Part shown: positions 52,853 to 62,563 of the stretch, piece after piece | Layout: each line of letters starts with the position of its first letter | Numbering within the stretch: the first letter of the stretch is position 1 | DNA from: Deltaproteobacteria bacterium | GTDB lineage: Bacteria > Myxococcota_A > UBA9160 > UBA6930 | Direction of reading: 5' to 3' | Length of the DNA stretch: 64,000 bases | Assembly: GCA_028817435.1 (NCBI GenBank) | Contig: JAPPPQ010000013.1 | Coordinates: 1-64,000, forward strand | Notes under the pieces: generated by a model | Seen by the model: only the letters and a program-made list of their open reading frames with translations | The model's database searches: none | What the model was told of the DNA's origin: nothing | Position numbers and translations under genes: made by a program

Positions 52853-53791
52853 ATGCTTGCGGGGGAAGCGGAGGCGCGCGCACTGCTCGCGCAGAGTCTG
52901 CGGGCGGGGCGGTTGCACTCCGCCTACATCTTCGCCGGCGGCGGCGAAGCCCCCCGGCAGACCGCGCTGTGGTTCGCGCGGGCACTGGCCTGCACCGGCG
53001 CGGCTTCTGCGGATGCAGCGGACGCAGCCGCAGCAGACGCGCTGCCCTGCGAGTCGTGCCCCGCCTGCCGCCGCTCGCGCCCCGAGGCAGAGCCGGTAGC
53101 GCTGGACGGCGCTGGCAAGAGCGGCCCGCTGCTGCGCCATGTGGGCAATCACTCCGACCTGGTGTGGGTGGAGCGCGGCGCGGGGGATACGCGGCTGCGC
53201 ATCGGGCAAATCCGCGCCGTGCAAAACGAGTTTCGCCTGCGCCCCATGGAGGGCGGGCGGCGCGCTGCCATCATCGCCGATGCCGAGTGGCTGAATCAGG
53301 AGGCGCAGAACTCGCTGCTGCGGCTTTTGGAAGAGCCGCCGCCCGCCACCAGCATCGTGCTGGTCACGGCGCAGCCCGCCGGGCTGCTGGCCACGGTGCG
53401 CTCGCGCTGCCAGCGCGTCCGCTTTCCCGCGGCCCGCATGGCCTCGCCCCTTGCGCCGGATGCGCCGCCCGAACTGCGCGCGCAGGCCGAGCGGCTGGCC
53501 GCGCTGCCCAGGGCCGGCGTCCCCAAGCTGCTGGATTGGGCCGAGGATTTTCGCGGCCCCCGCGCCCCCGCCGCCGCGTCGGTGACCGAACTGCTCGCCA
53601 CCGCGGCCGCCTGGCTGCACGACACCACCTGCCGCGCCGCCGAGTCCGGCGAATCCGGCGCGCCGGTGCAGCGCCGCCTGGCCGCCTGGCACACCCTGCA
53701 AAGCTGCCGCAAAGCGCTGGCCCAACGCAACGCCAACCCCCAGATGGTTGCAGAGCGCGCCCTGTTCGCGCTGCGGAATCTCCTGCCGTGA
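52853..53791 (+). CDS. holB: DNA polymerase III delta-prime subunit
   Basis: HolB is part of the clamp loader. The AAA-like N-domain (SLRAGRLHSAYIFAGGGEAP) has lost a true Walker A, as is normal for delta-prime. The zinc motif is partly kept (CESCPACRR), followed by IGQIRAVQNEFRLRPMEGGRR and the sensor strand LLRLLEEPPPATSIVLVT. Length is 312 residues. A long Ala/Asp-rich insert is present before the cysteines. Its stop overlaps the metG start as GTGA. Confidence 0.9.
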   Translation: MLAGEAEARALLAQSLRAGRLHSAYIFAGGGEAPRQTALWFARALACTGAASADAADAAAADALPCESCPACRRSRPEAEPVALDGAGKSGPLLRHVGNHSDLVWVERGAGDTRLRIGQIRAVQNEFRLRPMEGGRRAAIIADAEWLNQEAQNSLLRLLEEPPPATSIVLVTAQPAGLLATVRSRCQRVRFPAARMASPLAPDAPPELRAQAERLAALPRAGVPKLLDWAEDFRGPRAPAAASVTELLATAAAWLHDTTCRAAESGESGAPVQRRLAAWHTLQSCRKALAQRNANPQMVAERALFALRNLLP

Positions 53792-55350
53792 GCGCGGCCT
53801 TCGCCATTACCACGCCCATTTACTATGTGAACGGCGCGCCGCACATTGGGCACACCTACACCACTTGTGTGGCCGATACCCTCGCCCGCTGGCGGCGGTT
53901 GCGGGGCGAAGAGGTCTACTTTCAGACCGGCACCGATGTGCACGGCGACAAAGCCGTGGAGGCCGCTCTGGCCGCGGGCGAAGCGCCCGAAGCCTTCACC
54001 CGGCGCATGAGCGCGGAGTGGCGGCAGACCTGGGACGAGCTCGGCATTGCCTACGACCGCTTCATCCAGACCACCGACGCCGATCATGTCGCCGGGGTGA
54101 AGCTGATTTTGCAGCGGCTGTGGGAGCGCGGCGAAATCACCTTCCGCGAATACGAGGGACTCTACTGCGTGGGCTGCGAGCGCTTTTTGAGCGACCGCGA
54201 TATGCAGGACGGCCTGTGCCGGGACCACGAGCGCGCGCCGGAACTGCGCAGCGAATCCAATTACTTCTTCCGCATGAGCCGCCACTTCGGCTGGCTCGCC
54301 CGCACCCTGGAAGAGCAACCCGGCCTGATTCGCCCGGCCCGCTACAAGGCCGAGGTGCTGGGAATGATTCGCGACGACAGCGGACTTTCGGATCTGTGCA
54401 TCTCGCGGCCCCGGCAGCGGCTCGCCTGGGGCATCGAATTGCCCTTTGACAGCAATTATGTCTGTTATGTGTGGTTCGACGCGCTGCTCAACTATCTGGT
54501 CGGCTGCGGCTTCCCCGAAGATTCCGGCTGGGAAGCGCGCTGGCGCAACACCCACCACCTGATCGGCAAGGATATCCTGAAGCCCCACGGCGTGTTCTGG
54601 CCCACCATGCTGCACGCCGCCGGGCTGCCGCTCTACCGCAGCCTCAATGTGCACGGCTTCTGGAACATGGAAGACCGCAAAATTGGCAAGAGCCTCGGCA
54701 ACATGGTGGATCCGCGCGTCATGAAGCAGCGCTACGGCTTCGAGCCCTTCCGCTACTTCCTGCTGCGCGAAATGGCCTACGGACAGGACGGCAGCTTCAG
54801 CGAAGCCGCCCTGGCCCGGCGCATTGACGCCGATCTCGCCAACAACCTGGGCAACCTGCTCTCGCGCACCCTCGATATGCTCGCGCGCTACTGCGGGGGC
54901 CGCATTCCCACGCCTCCGGGGCAAGACGGCGCTTCCACGGAAGGCGAAGCAGAGCGCCAACTGCGCGAAGCCACCGCCGAAACCGCTGCGGCCGTGGACC
55001 GCTTTGTGGAAGAAGTCGCGCTGCACCGGGCGCTCGAAGCGATTTTTGCGCTGCTGAATCAGACAAACCGCACACTGGAGCAATGTGCTCCCTGGAAGGC
55101 GGCCAAGGAGGGCAGGCAAAAGGATGTGGAGGAAATTCTCCGCACCTGCTGCAATGTGCTGCGCGCTGCGGGGCTGCTGCTCGCCGCCTTTTTGCCCGAG
55201 GCCGCTGCCGAAATTCTCTCGCGCCTCGGCGCAGCTTCCGCCCTGAAAACCGCGCGCCTGCCCGAAGACGCCGCGGCCTGGAATGCGCTGCCGCCGGGAA
55301 CCCAAACCCGCAAGGCGCCTCCCCTCTTCCCCCGTGCGCCGCGCCCGTGA
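53788..55350 (+). CDS. metG: Methionyl-tRNA synthetase
   Basis: MetG charges tRNA-Met. It is a class I enzyme with the HIGH motif as PHIGH (residues 15-20) and the second motif as KIGKS rather than KMSKS. One CxxC pair (YCVGCERF) marks a reduced zinc knuckle. The anticodon-binding domain is complete, but the C-terminal EMAP-like dimerisation domain is missing, giving 520 residues. The GTG at 53788 overlaps the holB stop. In many genomes holB-metG-tatD are adjacent; here a methylase gene separates metG from tatD. Confidence 0.94.
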   Translation: MSAAFAITTPIYYVNGAPHIGHTYTTCVADTLARWRRLRGEEVYFQTGTDVHGDKAVEAALAAGEAPEAFTRRMSAEWRQTWDELGIAYDRFIQTTDADHVAGVKLILQRLWERGEITFREYEGLYCVGCERFLSDRDMQDGLCRDHERAPELRSESNYFFRMSRHFGWLARTLEEQPGLIRPARYKAEVLGMIRDDSGLSDLCISRPRQRLAWGIELPFDSNYVCYVWFDALLNYLVGCGFPEDSGWEARWRNTHHLIGKDILKPHGVFWPTMLHAAGLPLYRSLNVHGFWNMEDRKIGKSLGNMVDPRVMKQRYGFEPFRYFLLREMAYGQDGSFSEAALARRIDADLANNLGNLLSRTLDMLARYCGGRIPTPPGQDGASTEGEAERQLREATAETAAAVDRFVEEVALHRALEAIFALLNQTNRTLEQCAPWKAAKEGRQKDVEEILRTCCNVLRAAGLLLAAFLPEAAAEILSRLGAASALKTARLPEDAAAWNALPPGTQTRKAPPLFPRAPRP

Positions 55351-55368
55351 ATCCAGCCGGCAATCGGG

Positions 55369-55374
55369 TAAACT
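55369..55374 (+). promoter_or_regulatory. -10 box of the methylase/nuclease gene
   Basis: TAAACT lies nine bases before the ATG at 55384. Confidence 0.4.
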
Positions 55375-55383
55375 GGAAACTCC

Positions 55384-58278
55384 ATGGCCAACGCCGAGAC
55401 ACTGCTGAATGCCAAGCTCGCCGACGCGCTGCACAAGCTGCGCCGCAAGACCTGGCAGAGCGTGGACAGCGAATCGCTGCGATACCTGAGCGGCGGCCGC
55501 CAGCCCGATGTGCTGATTCGCGTGGACAGCCGACGAGACGCCATTATCGAAACCGAAATCGAGGGCAATCCCGACAAGGACGCCGTGAAGCGGCTGCAGG
55601 AATGCCTTGCCGACGAGAAACCGGTGAGCGCCGTCGCCGCGCTGAATTGGCCCGGCCGCTTCCGGGAGATTCCCCAACACGCACTCCTCGAAGCAATTGA
55701 AACGGCAACCGATTTGGAAATGGCCGTGCATCAGCACAGCCACGGGGAAATCATCCGCACCCCGGAACACAATTTCATTTCGATGAATCTGCGCAACATG
55801 GCGGCGCTGATTGACCATATCGCCCACCCCATGGACGCCATTGACCAAGCCGCCCGAATTCTGATGGCAGCCGCCCAGAGCACGGCAGAGCAAATCAAAC
55901 GCCACAGGTTTCGTTCATGGCCTGGCATCGAAGAGACCATGCATCAAAAAGAGGATGCTCGGGTTCACCGCATGGCTGGCAGCATTATTGCCAACGCTCT
56001 GCTTTTTCAGGGGAGCATCTCCGGAATGGAAGGCCCCGGCAGGCGCCGCATACGCGCCAGTCAGGAAATGCTTCAGCGCGGGAACAGGTCCCGCCAGGAC
56101 GAGACGCTGGACGAGTGGGCATTTATTCTGACCATCAACTACTGGCCGATTTTCGAAATCGCCAGGCGCTTGATTGGGCCTCTCGAGGCGCAATTGGCAG
56201 GCGATATGCTTGAGCGGCTGGCCGAAGCAGCCAGGGCCATCCAGGATCTCGGCGCGCACGCTTCCCAGGATTTCACCGGCCTGGTTTTTCAGCGCCTGAT
56301 TGCCGACCGCAAACTGTTGGCGACTTTCTACACGCTCCCCGCTTCCGCGGAATTTCTCGCTGAACTCACCATGCCCCGCCTGCCGGACGAGCAGCTTCGC
56401 AACATCCGCATTGCAGATTTCGCCTGCGGCACCGGCACACTGCTGCAGGCCACCTGCCGCAAGGCCGCAACCCGCATTCTCGAAAACACCGATGCCACCC
56501 GGGAAGAAATCCACAAAGATATGATGGAGCGCATGGCAACCGGCCTCGATGTGCTGCCTCCGGCGGTGCATCTCACGGCCACTCTGCTTTCCGGCACCTA
56601 TCCGGACATTCCCTACGAAAAGACCAACATTCACCTGATGGCATACGGAAAGGTGGCGGACCTCCCCGGCCTGCACATCGGCTCGCTGGGAATGCTGAGT
56701 AAAGAGCCTCCCTTTTCCATCGGCGGCATTCCCGGCCCGCCCACCGAAACCACCAAACGCAGCATGGCCGGGCAGTCCGGAGACCCGCGCCCCATTGAAG
56801 CCGATGACGCCAGCTTCGACTGGATTGTGATGAATCCGCCCTTCACGCGAAACACCAATCACGCCGCCGAGCGCGCCGGGATTCCCATGCCCGCTTTCGC
56901 TGGCATGAATACCTCCGAAGCCGAACAGCGCATTATGACGGAGAATCTGCGGCAGATTTACAAGAAGCGCGCCAGGCCCTACGCGCACCACGGCAATGCG
57001 GGGTTGGCGACGCCCTTCATGGATTTGGCCCATTCCAAGATGAAGCCCGGCGGCGCGCTCTCCATGATCCTGCCCCTGAGCCTCGCCAACGCGCAGGACT
57101 GGACGAATGCCCGGGCTGCCCTCGCCCGCTGGTTCACGGATGTGAAAATCGTCGCCATTCGCCAGGGCCACCCCGAGGGCTTTTCTTTTTCTTCCTCCAC
57201 CGACATGGGCGAGTGCATCTTGGCCGCCCGCAAGCGGGACACACTGAATGGCCCGCGTTGCAAATCGCACCAAACGGCCCAAGCCATCGTGCTGCACGAA
57301 CCGCCGCGAATTCCACTGCGGGCCTTGCTCGCCGCACAGCAGATCCGCGCGGGGCAGCCCGGCGATGCCGCCACCACTTTTGAATTCGAGATACACGAGG
57401 ATGGCCGCCCTTGGGGCACGGTCACAACGGACGACCTCGAATTGCTGGAAATGGCCGCAGAGCTGAAGAACGGGCGGCTCAACGGATTCGAAATCCCTAT
57501 GACGAGTTTTGGCGAGATTGGTTTTCTTCAGCCTTACACATTTGACATTGTGGGAACAGAGGAGAAGCCGAGCGGTTTGCACCGAGGCCCCTTCGAAAAG
57601 AATGTGCCCGTCAAGCCTGGCACAAATCCCCGGTATCACAGCCTTTGGCGCCACAATCACAAATTGGAGAGGGCTCTCACGAGGGACGAATCCTATACCG
57701 ATAGCCTTGAGCCCAGAGGGTATGTATCTCCCAAATTGCAAAATGAGAACCAGAAGCGAATCAGTGAGCTATGGAAACTGCGCAGCCACATCCACTGGAA
57801 TCTCGACTTCGGATTCAACGCTCAAGCCACCCCGTGCATTCACACGGAGCGGGCGACGCTCGGAGGAAGGGCCTGGCCCGGCTGCCAGTTTCACAATCCC
57901 GCCCATGCTTCGGCTTTGCTGCTCTGGATGAATTCCACGCTGGGCTGCCTCTCTTACTGGCACCAGAGCAACCGCCAGCAGCCCGGCCGCGGCAGCATTC
58001 ACTTCAAGGCCGCGGCCTATGTGCCCTGTTTCGATTTCCGCACGCTCAGCGATGGGCAACTGGACAAAGCCGAAGCGCTGTTTCAGGAGCTGAAGCGCGC
58101 GCCCATGCTGCCCCTGCACCAGATTGACCAGGACCCGAACCGCAAGAAGCTGGACGAGCGCTTCTATCGGGAAGTGCTGAAGCTCCCCGACTCGCTCCAC
58201 GAGCCGGAGGGCTTTCTCGCAGCCGTGCGGGAAAAGCTGGCGCGCGAGCCTTCGGTGCGGGGAACGAAGGGGGAGTGA
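55384..58278 (+). CDS. Single-chain restriction-modification-like protein (N6 methylase with possible nuclease domain)
   Basis: This 964-residue protein has a gamma-type N6-adenine methylase core: FACGTGTLLQA (motif I, about residue 348) and IVMNPPFTR (motif IV, about 483). The N-terminus (RQPDVLIRV at 39-47, then IIETEIEG at 54-61) looks like a PD-(D/E)xK nuclease, but the Lys is replaced by Glu. The C-terminal third (about 705-800) is encoded by AT-richer DNA, as expected for a target-recognition domain. This plan fits type IIG or related single-chain systems. No helicase or specificity gene adjoins it. It is inserted between metG and tatD. Confidence 0.8.
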   Translation: MANAETLLNAKLADALHKLRRKTWQSVDSESLRYLSGGRQPDVLIRVDSRRDAIIETEIEGNPDKDAVKRLQECLADEKPVSAVAALNWPGRFREIPQHALLEAIETATDLEMAVHQHSHGEIIRTPEHNFISMNLRNMAALIDHIAHPMDAIDQAARILMAAAQSTAEQIKRHRFRSWPGIEETMHQKEDARVHRMAGSIIANALLFQGSISGMEGPGRRRIRASQEMLQRGNRSRQDETLDEWAFILTINYWPIFEIARRLIGPLEAQLAGDMLERLAEAARAIQDLGAHASQDFTGLVFQRLIADRKLLATFYTLPASAEFLAELTMPRLPDEQLRNIRIADFACGTGTLLQATCRKAATRILENTDATREEIHKDMMERMATGLDVLPPAVHLTATLLSGTYPDIPYEKTNIHLMAYGKVADLPGLHIGSLGMLSKEPPFSIGGIPGPPTETTKRSMAGQSGDPRPIEADDASFDWIVMNPPFTRNTNHAAERAGIPMPAFAGMNTSEAEQRIMTENLRQIYKKRARPYAHHGNAGLATPFMDLAHSKMKPGGALSMILPLSLANAQDWTNARAALARWFTDVKIVAIRQGHPEGFSFSSSTDMGECILAARKRDTLNGPRCKSHQTAQAIVLHEPPRIPLRALLAAQQIRAGQPGDAATTFEFEIHEDGRPWGTVTTDDLELLEMAAELKNGRLNGFEIPMTSFGEIGFLQPYTFDIVGTEEKPSGLHRGPFEKNVPVKPGTNPRYHSLWRHNHKLERALTRDESYTDSLEPRGYVSPKLQNENQKRISELWKLRSHIHWNLDFGFNAQATPCIHTERATLGGRAWPGCQFHNPAHASALLLWMNSTLGCLSYWHQSNRQQPGRGSIHFKAAAYVPCFDFRTLSDGQLDKAEALFQELKRAPMLPLHQIDQDPNRKKLDERFYREVLKLPDSLHEPEGFLAAVREKLAREPSVRGTKGE

Positions 58279-58281
58279 GAA

Positions 58282-59070
58282 ATGTGGATTGATTCGCACT
58301 GCCACATCACCGCGGACGAGTTCGGGGAAGACCGCGAGGCGGCGCTGGCGCGGGCCGAGGCGGCGGGGGTTTCGACGCTGATTGCCATTGGCGCGGGCTA
58401 CGGGGTGGCGCACAATGCGCGGGCGGTGCAGCTCGCGGCGCAGGATGCGCGGGTCTTTGCGACGGCGGGCGTGCATCCGCACGACGCCGCACAACTGGAT
58501 TCCGCAGCAGAGCAGCAACTGCGCCAGTGGCTCGGCGCAGCGCGGGTGGTGGCGGTGGGCGAGTGCGGACTCGATTACTGGTATGAGCGCGCGCCCCGGG
58601 CGGCGCAGCGCGAGGCTTTTGCCCGGCAGGTTGCGCTGGCCCGCGAGCTGGGGCTGCCGGTTTCGATTCATGTGCGCGGCCGCGGCAGCGCCGCCTACGA
58701 CGAGCTGCTGGAGATTTGGCAGCGCGAGGGCGGCGGCGAGGTGACGGGCGTGCTGCACTGCTACACCCACGACCTGCACTTCGCCCGGCGCGCCATGGAG
58801 CAGCGCCTGGCGATTTCTTTCTCGGGCATTCTCACTTTCAAGAAGAGCGGCGCGCTGCGCGAGGTGGCTGCGGCCCTGCCCCTCGAGAACCTGCTGGTGG
58901 AAACCGATTCGCCGCTGCTCTCTCCCGAAGGGCAGCGCGGCAAACGCAACGAACCCGCCCGGGTGCCCATGGTCGGCGCTGTGCTGGCAGAGGTGCAGCA
59001 GCGCCCGCTCGCCGAGGTGGCCGCCGCTACTTCGCAGCGCGCCAGGGAGTTGTTCCGGCTGCCCGGCTAA
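58282..59070 (+). CDS. tatD: TatD-family metal-dependent hydrolase/DNase
   Basis: TatD proteins are TIM-barrel hydrolases with 3'-5' DNase activity. DSHCHI at the N-terminus (two metal His), VGECGLDYWYE (metal Glu), VSIHVRG and GVLHCYTHD (His ligands) and the final VETDSPLLSPEG (metal Asp) are present. Length is 262 residues. The ATG at 58282 follows GGGGGAG, which lies inside the last codons of the methylase gene, so the two are probably co-transcribed although unrelated. It converges with the DUF4340 gene. Confidence 0.94.
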   Translation: MWIDSHCHITADEFGEDREAALARAEAAGVSTLIAIGAGYGVAHNARAVQLAAQDARVFATAGVHPHDAAQLDSAAEQQLRQWLGAARVVAVGECGLDYWYERAPRAAQREAFARQVALARELGLPVSIHVRGRGSAAYDELLEIWQREGGGEVTGVLHCYTHDLHFARRAMEQRLAISFSGILTFKKSGALREVAAALPLENLLVETDSPLLSPEGQRGKRNEPARVPMVGAVLAEVQQRPLAEVAAATSQRARELFRLPG

Positions 59071-59076
59071 TTTCCC

Positions 59077-60099
59077 TCAGCCCGGATCGGCTGGATCGGC
59101 CGCATCCGGCGCGGGGTCTTCGGGAAACTCCGGGGCTTCGGCTGCGGGCGCATTGGAGGGGAGATAGGCCGATACCTCACGGGGCAGATCGTCCAGCACA
59201 TAGTCGGCGATTTGGAAGTGGCGGCCCGCCGCCGTGCGCGCATAGCGGCGGCCCGGGCCGGCTGCGCCGCCCACAGTCAGGCCGAAGTTCTCGTCGCCGC
59301 TGGCCAGGCGAAACGCCACTTGAAATGCGGGGAAATCGAAGCCCATTTGGGCGGCCGGCGGCGGGGAATCCACGAAAGCCTCGGCGCGCAATTCCCAGAA
59401 CACCTCGATCAGTTCGGAAATAGCGCCGGGGTCGGCCTCTGCCTCCTGGGGCTGGATAAGCCGCCATTCTTCCGGATCCTGCTCGTCCCGGGCAATTTCG
59501 ACCTGTCCGCCGGGCCAGCCCGCGCGGATCCACACCACGGCGGCGCGGTCGAAATCGAGAATGCGTCTTTCGCGCAACTCATCCAGATTGCGGCGGAAGG
59601 CGTTGAGTCCGTAGGTGGGCACCACATAGACGCGATTGGCCGCGCCGTCGGTCACATAGGTGTTGCGGCCCGCCGGAGCGGCGTCGCCAATGTGCAGTTC
59701 GTAGCTGCCGCCCTTGGTCTGAAAGCGCAGGCGCGGCTCTGCGCCGAGTCCGTAACTCGAAAGCGCTTCCAGGGGCACTTCGGGATCGCCGGGAGAGAGA
59801 ATGCGCTCGGCGGAGAGTCCGGCCAGCGCTTCGGCCATGCCGTCCAGCGAGGCGCTGTCGGCCTCGGCGGCGAGAGGCTCCATCAAGCGCCAACTGCGCG
59901 CGCCGCGCACAATGCGCACCGCCGCGCCGTCCTCGGTCTGCAGCGAAAGCGACACAATGTCGCCCGCTTCGATGCCCGGAAACACGCGCCGCAGCGCGGC
60001 CTGCTCCCGTGCCGCCGCGCCCCGGGTTTCGTAATACCAGGTGAATGCGCCCAGGGCGGCCACCAGCGCGGCGAGCAACAGCGTGACCCGCGGATTCAC
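59077..60099 (-). CDS. DUF4340 protein of the Gld-type ABC operon
   Basis: This 340-residue protein has one N-terminal membrane helix (VTLLLAALVAALGAFTWYY) and a large extracytoplasmic part of DUF4340 type, with repeated W-RL-EP/QP units (SWRLMEPLAAEAD, EWRLIQPQEAEAD). Such proteins regularly follow GldG-like subunits. The exact role is unknown. The GTG at 60099 lies nine bases after gldG. The C-terminus is rich in Ala, Pro, Asp and Glu. Confidence 0.85.
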   Translation of the reverse strand: MNPRVTLLLAALVAALGAFTWYYETRGAAAREQAALRRVFPGIEAGDIVSLSLQTEDGAAVRIVRGARSWRLMEPLAAEADSASLDGMAEALAGLSAERILSPGDPEVPLEALSSYGLGAEPRLRFQTKGGSYELHIGDAAPAGRNTYVTDGAANRVYVVPTYGLNAFRRNLDELRERRILDFDRAAVVWIRAGWPGGQVEIARDEQDPEEWRLIQPQEAEADPGAISELIEVFWELRAEAFVDSPPPAAQMGFDFPAFQVAFRLASGDENFGLTVGGAAGPGRRYARTAAGRHFQIADYVLDDLPREVSAYLPSNAPAAEAPEFPEDPAPDAADPADPG

Positions 60100-60108
60100 G
60101 GGGGCCCC

Positions 60109-61767
60109 TCAGCGCCCTGGTGCCCGGCGCCGCGACCACCACGACCAGACGCCCAGCAACGCAATGGCCTCGGGCAGCAACAACAGCGCGAGAATGCGCA
60201 GAGTCTGGAATGTAGTGGCGCTCATTTGCAAGCGGCTGGGGCGCGGCGGCTCGGGGCGAATGGCAATGGCCTCGACATCGCCGAGCAGCCAGTTCACCGC
60301 GTTCAGAAAGAAATCGCGGTTCTGGAATTCGTGCAGCCAGCGGTTGCTGGCGAAATCGGAATCGCCCACCACCACCAGGCGCGCGCCGGAGAAACTCTCC
60401 GGCTCTTCCGGCGCTTCGCCGCTTTCCACTGCATCTCCGGCCGCGTCTGCAGCGCCGCCGGGTTTGGCAGCGGCGCTGCCGGCCACGGCCAGCGGCAACG
60501 GGCCGGGCTGGTCCGCGCCCTCGTTGAATTCAGATTCCCCCGACTGCGAGAGCCGCGCGCGGTCGCTCTCGTCCCAGGATTCCGTGCCGGTCTGCACAAT
60601 CCACTCGAAGTAGCTGCCGCGCTCGCCTTGCGCCGGGCGCACACTGCGCGCCACCGGGAAGATGGTCAAATCGCGCAGCGGCGCGGTAACCGGGTGCTCG
60701 GCATATTCCTGCACCAGCGGCGCAGTCGGCTGGCCGTAAAGTCCGGAGACCAAATCCACCACAATGCCGCCGCCCAGCGAAACCCCCCAGGCGGACAAAT
60801 CCCGCGTCAGCCCGCCATCGGAAACGGGATCGAGCAACAGCAGCAGCGCGCCGCCGCCCGTCACCCAGTTGCGCAGCGCCGCGCGCTCTGCCGCCGAATA
60901 GCGGCGCTCGGGACCGGCGGCCACCACCACATTGGCGTCGTCGGGAATTTCGCCCCGGGCCGGCAGCAGCAGCGCCTCCACCTCGTAGTTTTCGCCCTGC
61001 AGCGCCATGACGGCCTCGGCGTAGCCGGTGGGCGCGCTTGCGCCTTCGCCAAGGGCGGCGCGCTCTCCCCGGCCCGTGAGAAAGTAGACCTTGCGGCGGC
61101 CGCTGCGGGTGAGTTTGACAATGGCGTTGGTAAGCCCCTGCTCGTCGAGCTCGCTCAGCGAAACCGTGCTGCCGCCGCCGCGCAGAAGAATCAACCCGCT
61201 GCCCACCTGCGCGCCGTCCACGCCCAGCTCCTTCAGCCGTCCGGGCTGGCCATCGGGATCCACAAACTCGTAGGTGAAGCGGCCGCCGGCGGCCTCGGCA
61301 TAGCGGTTCAGAAAATCGCGCACCGGCTCGCGCAGCGCAGATTGCACCACCGCGGTGGCGCGCATGGTCTCGTCCAGGCCCTGCAAAATTTGCACAGTCT
61401 GGCCGCTCAGCGAGTGGCTGCGCGCTTCGGTGAGATCGAAGCGATGGTGAATGCGCGTGGAGAGAAAAGCGAGCAGCACGAGCAGCAGCACGCCGAGCAG
61501 CGTTTGCAACAGCACGCCGCCACCGTGGCGGCCCGCGCGGCGCGCGCCGCCGCTCTGCATGCGCGCGCGCAGGTGTTCCAGATTGCCGCCCAGCGCCAGC
61601 GCCAGCAGCGCCAGGCCCAGCACGGCGTTGCCCACGGTGAACCAGAAATCGAAGCTGGCGATGTAAATGACCCTGCCGCTGAAGCGCAACAGAAAGGGAA
61701 AGGAGATCAGCCCGAAAATCAGGGCCACCGCACCCAGCCAGCCAATCAACACCGCGCCGCGCTTCAT
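60109..61767 (-). CDS. GldG-like ABC transporter auxiliary protein
   Basis: This 552-residue protein has three N-terminal membrane helices, a GldG/ABC-auxiliary extracytoplasmic domain (STRIHHRFDLTEARSHSLS, VYFLTGRGERA, GALLLLLDPVSDGGL) and one C-terminal helix. In Bacteroidetes GldFG with GldA support gliding; in other phyla the function is unknown. An Ala/Gly/Glu insert of about 40 residues lies before RLVVVGDSDFASNRW. The ATG at 61767 is one base from the permease stop. Confidence 0.88.
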   Translation of the reverse strand: MKRGAVLIGWLGAVALIFGLISFPFLLRFSGRVIYIASFDFWFTVGNAVLGLALLALALGGNLEHLRARMQSGGARRAGRHGGGVLLQTLLGVLLLVLLAFLSTRIHHRFDLTEARSHSLSGQTVQILQGLDETMRATAVVQSALREPVRDFLNRYAEAAGGRFTYEFVDPDGQPGRLKELGVDGAQVGSGLILLRGGGSTVSLSELDEQGLTNAIVKLTRSGRRKVYFLTGRGERAALGEGASAPTGYAEAVMALQGENYEVEALLLPARGEIPDDANVVVAAGPERRYSAAERAALRNWVTGGGALLLLLDPVSDGGLTRDLSAWGVSLGGGIVVDLVSGLYGQPTAPLVQEYAEHPVTAPLRDLTIFPVARSVRPAQGERGSYFEWIVQTGTESWDESDRARLSQSGESEFNEGADQPGPLPLAVAGSAAAKPGGAADAAGDAVESGEAPEEPESFSGARLVVVGDSDFASNRWLHEFQNRDFFLNAVNWLLGDVEAIAIRPEPPRPSRLQMSATTFQTLRILALLLLPEAIALLGVWSWWSRRRAPGR

Positions 61768-61768
61768 C

Positions 61769-62563
61769 TCAGCGCCACCGCAGCGATTCGACCGACGCCT
61801 TCGTGAGCAGCAGGAAGAGCGCGATCATGAAACCAAAGTAGGCCAGCGCCCGGGTGTCGAGCAGCCCGCTCACCAGTTGTTCGTAGTGGTGCTGGGAAGA
61901 GAGCCAGCGCAGCACATCCACCAGCGCCGGAGGCGTGCCCGCCCCTGCGCCGCCCAGAATGCTGGCCACAAAGCCCACCACCCACAAAATCATCAGCAAA
62001 AACCAGCCGAGCAAAAAGGCGATGAGCGGGCTCTGGGTGGTGCTGGAGGCAAAAGAGCCGATGGCCGCATAGGCCAGGCCGAGCAGCCACAACCCCAACA
62101 GCCCGGTGAGGGCGCGGGGCGCTTCGGGATTGCCCGCCACAAAGAGCAGCGTCGTGAGCAGCGCCACCGCCACCGTGAAGATGGTAACCAGCGCCGCCAC
62201 CGCCAGATACTTGCCGAGCACCAGTTCCCAGGTGGTAATGGGGCTGGTCATCAGCAATTCCTGCGTGCCCTGCGCCTTTTCGTTTGCGAAAAGCCCCATG
62301 GTGAGGCCGGGCACCAGAAACCAGAACAGCAACAGCAGCATTTGGTAGTAGCCGGAGAGAACCCAGTCGTTGATGTTGAGATCCGGCGGCGCTTCCATTT
62401 GCCACTGCGAATCGTAAAAGCTGCTCGCCTGCAGAAAGCTCTCCACATGCAGCAGAAAGAAGAAGCCCGCCATGAGCGTGAACAGCACCAGCACCGCGTA
62501 GGCCACCGGCGAGGTGAAGTAAGCGCCGAGCTCGCGGCCGGCAATGGCGCGGATGTGCCTCAC
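61769..62563 (-). CDS. GldF-like ABC-2 permease
   Basis: This 264-residue permease has six hydrophobic segments and family patterns AGRELGAYFTSPVAYAVL, GLFANEKAQGTQELLMTSP and FASSTTQSPLIAFLLGW. It pairs with the ATPase encoded just upstream. The GTG at 62563 overlaps the ATPase stop as GTGA. Confidence 0.9.
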   Translation of the reverse strand: MRHIRAIAGRELGAYFTSPVAYAVLVLFTLMAGFFFLLHVESFLQASSFYDSQWQMEAPPDLNINDWVLSGYYQMLLLLFWFLVPGLTMGLFANEKAQGTQELLMTSPITTWELVLGKYLAVAALVTIFTVAVALLTTLLFVAGNPEAPRALTGLLGLWLLGLAYAAIGSFASSTTQSPLIAFLLGWFLLMILWVVGFVASILGGAGAGTPPALVDVLRWLSSQHHYEQLVSGLLDTRALAYFGFMIALFLLLTKASVESLRWR

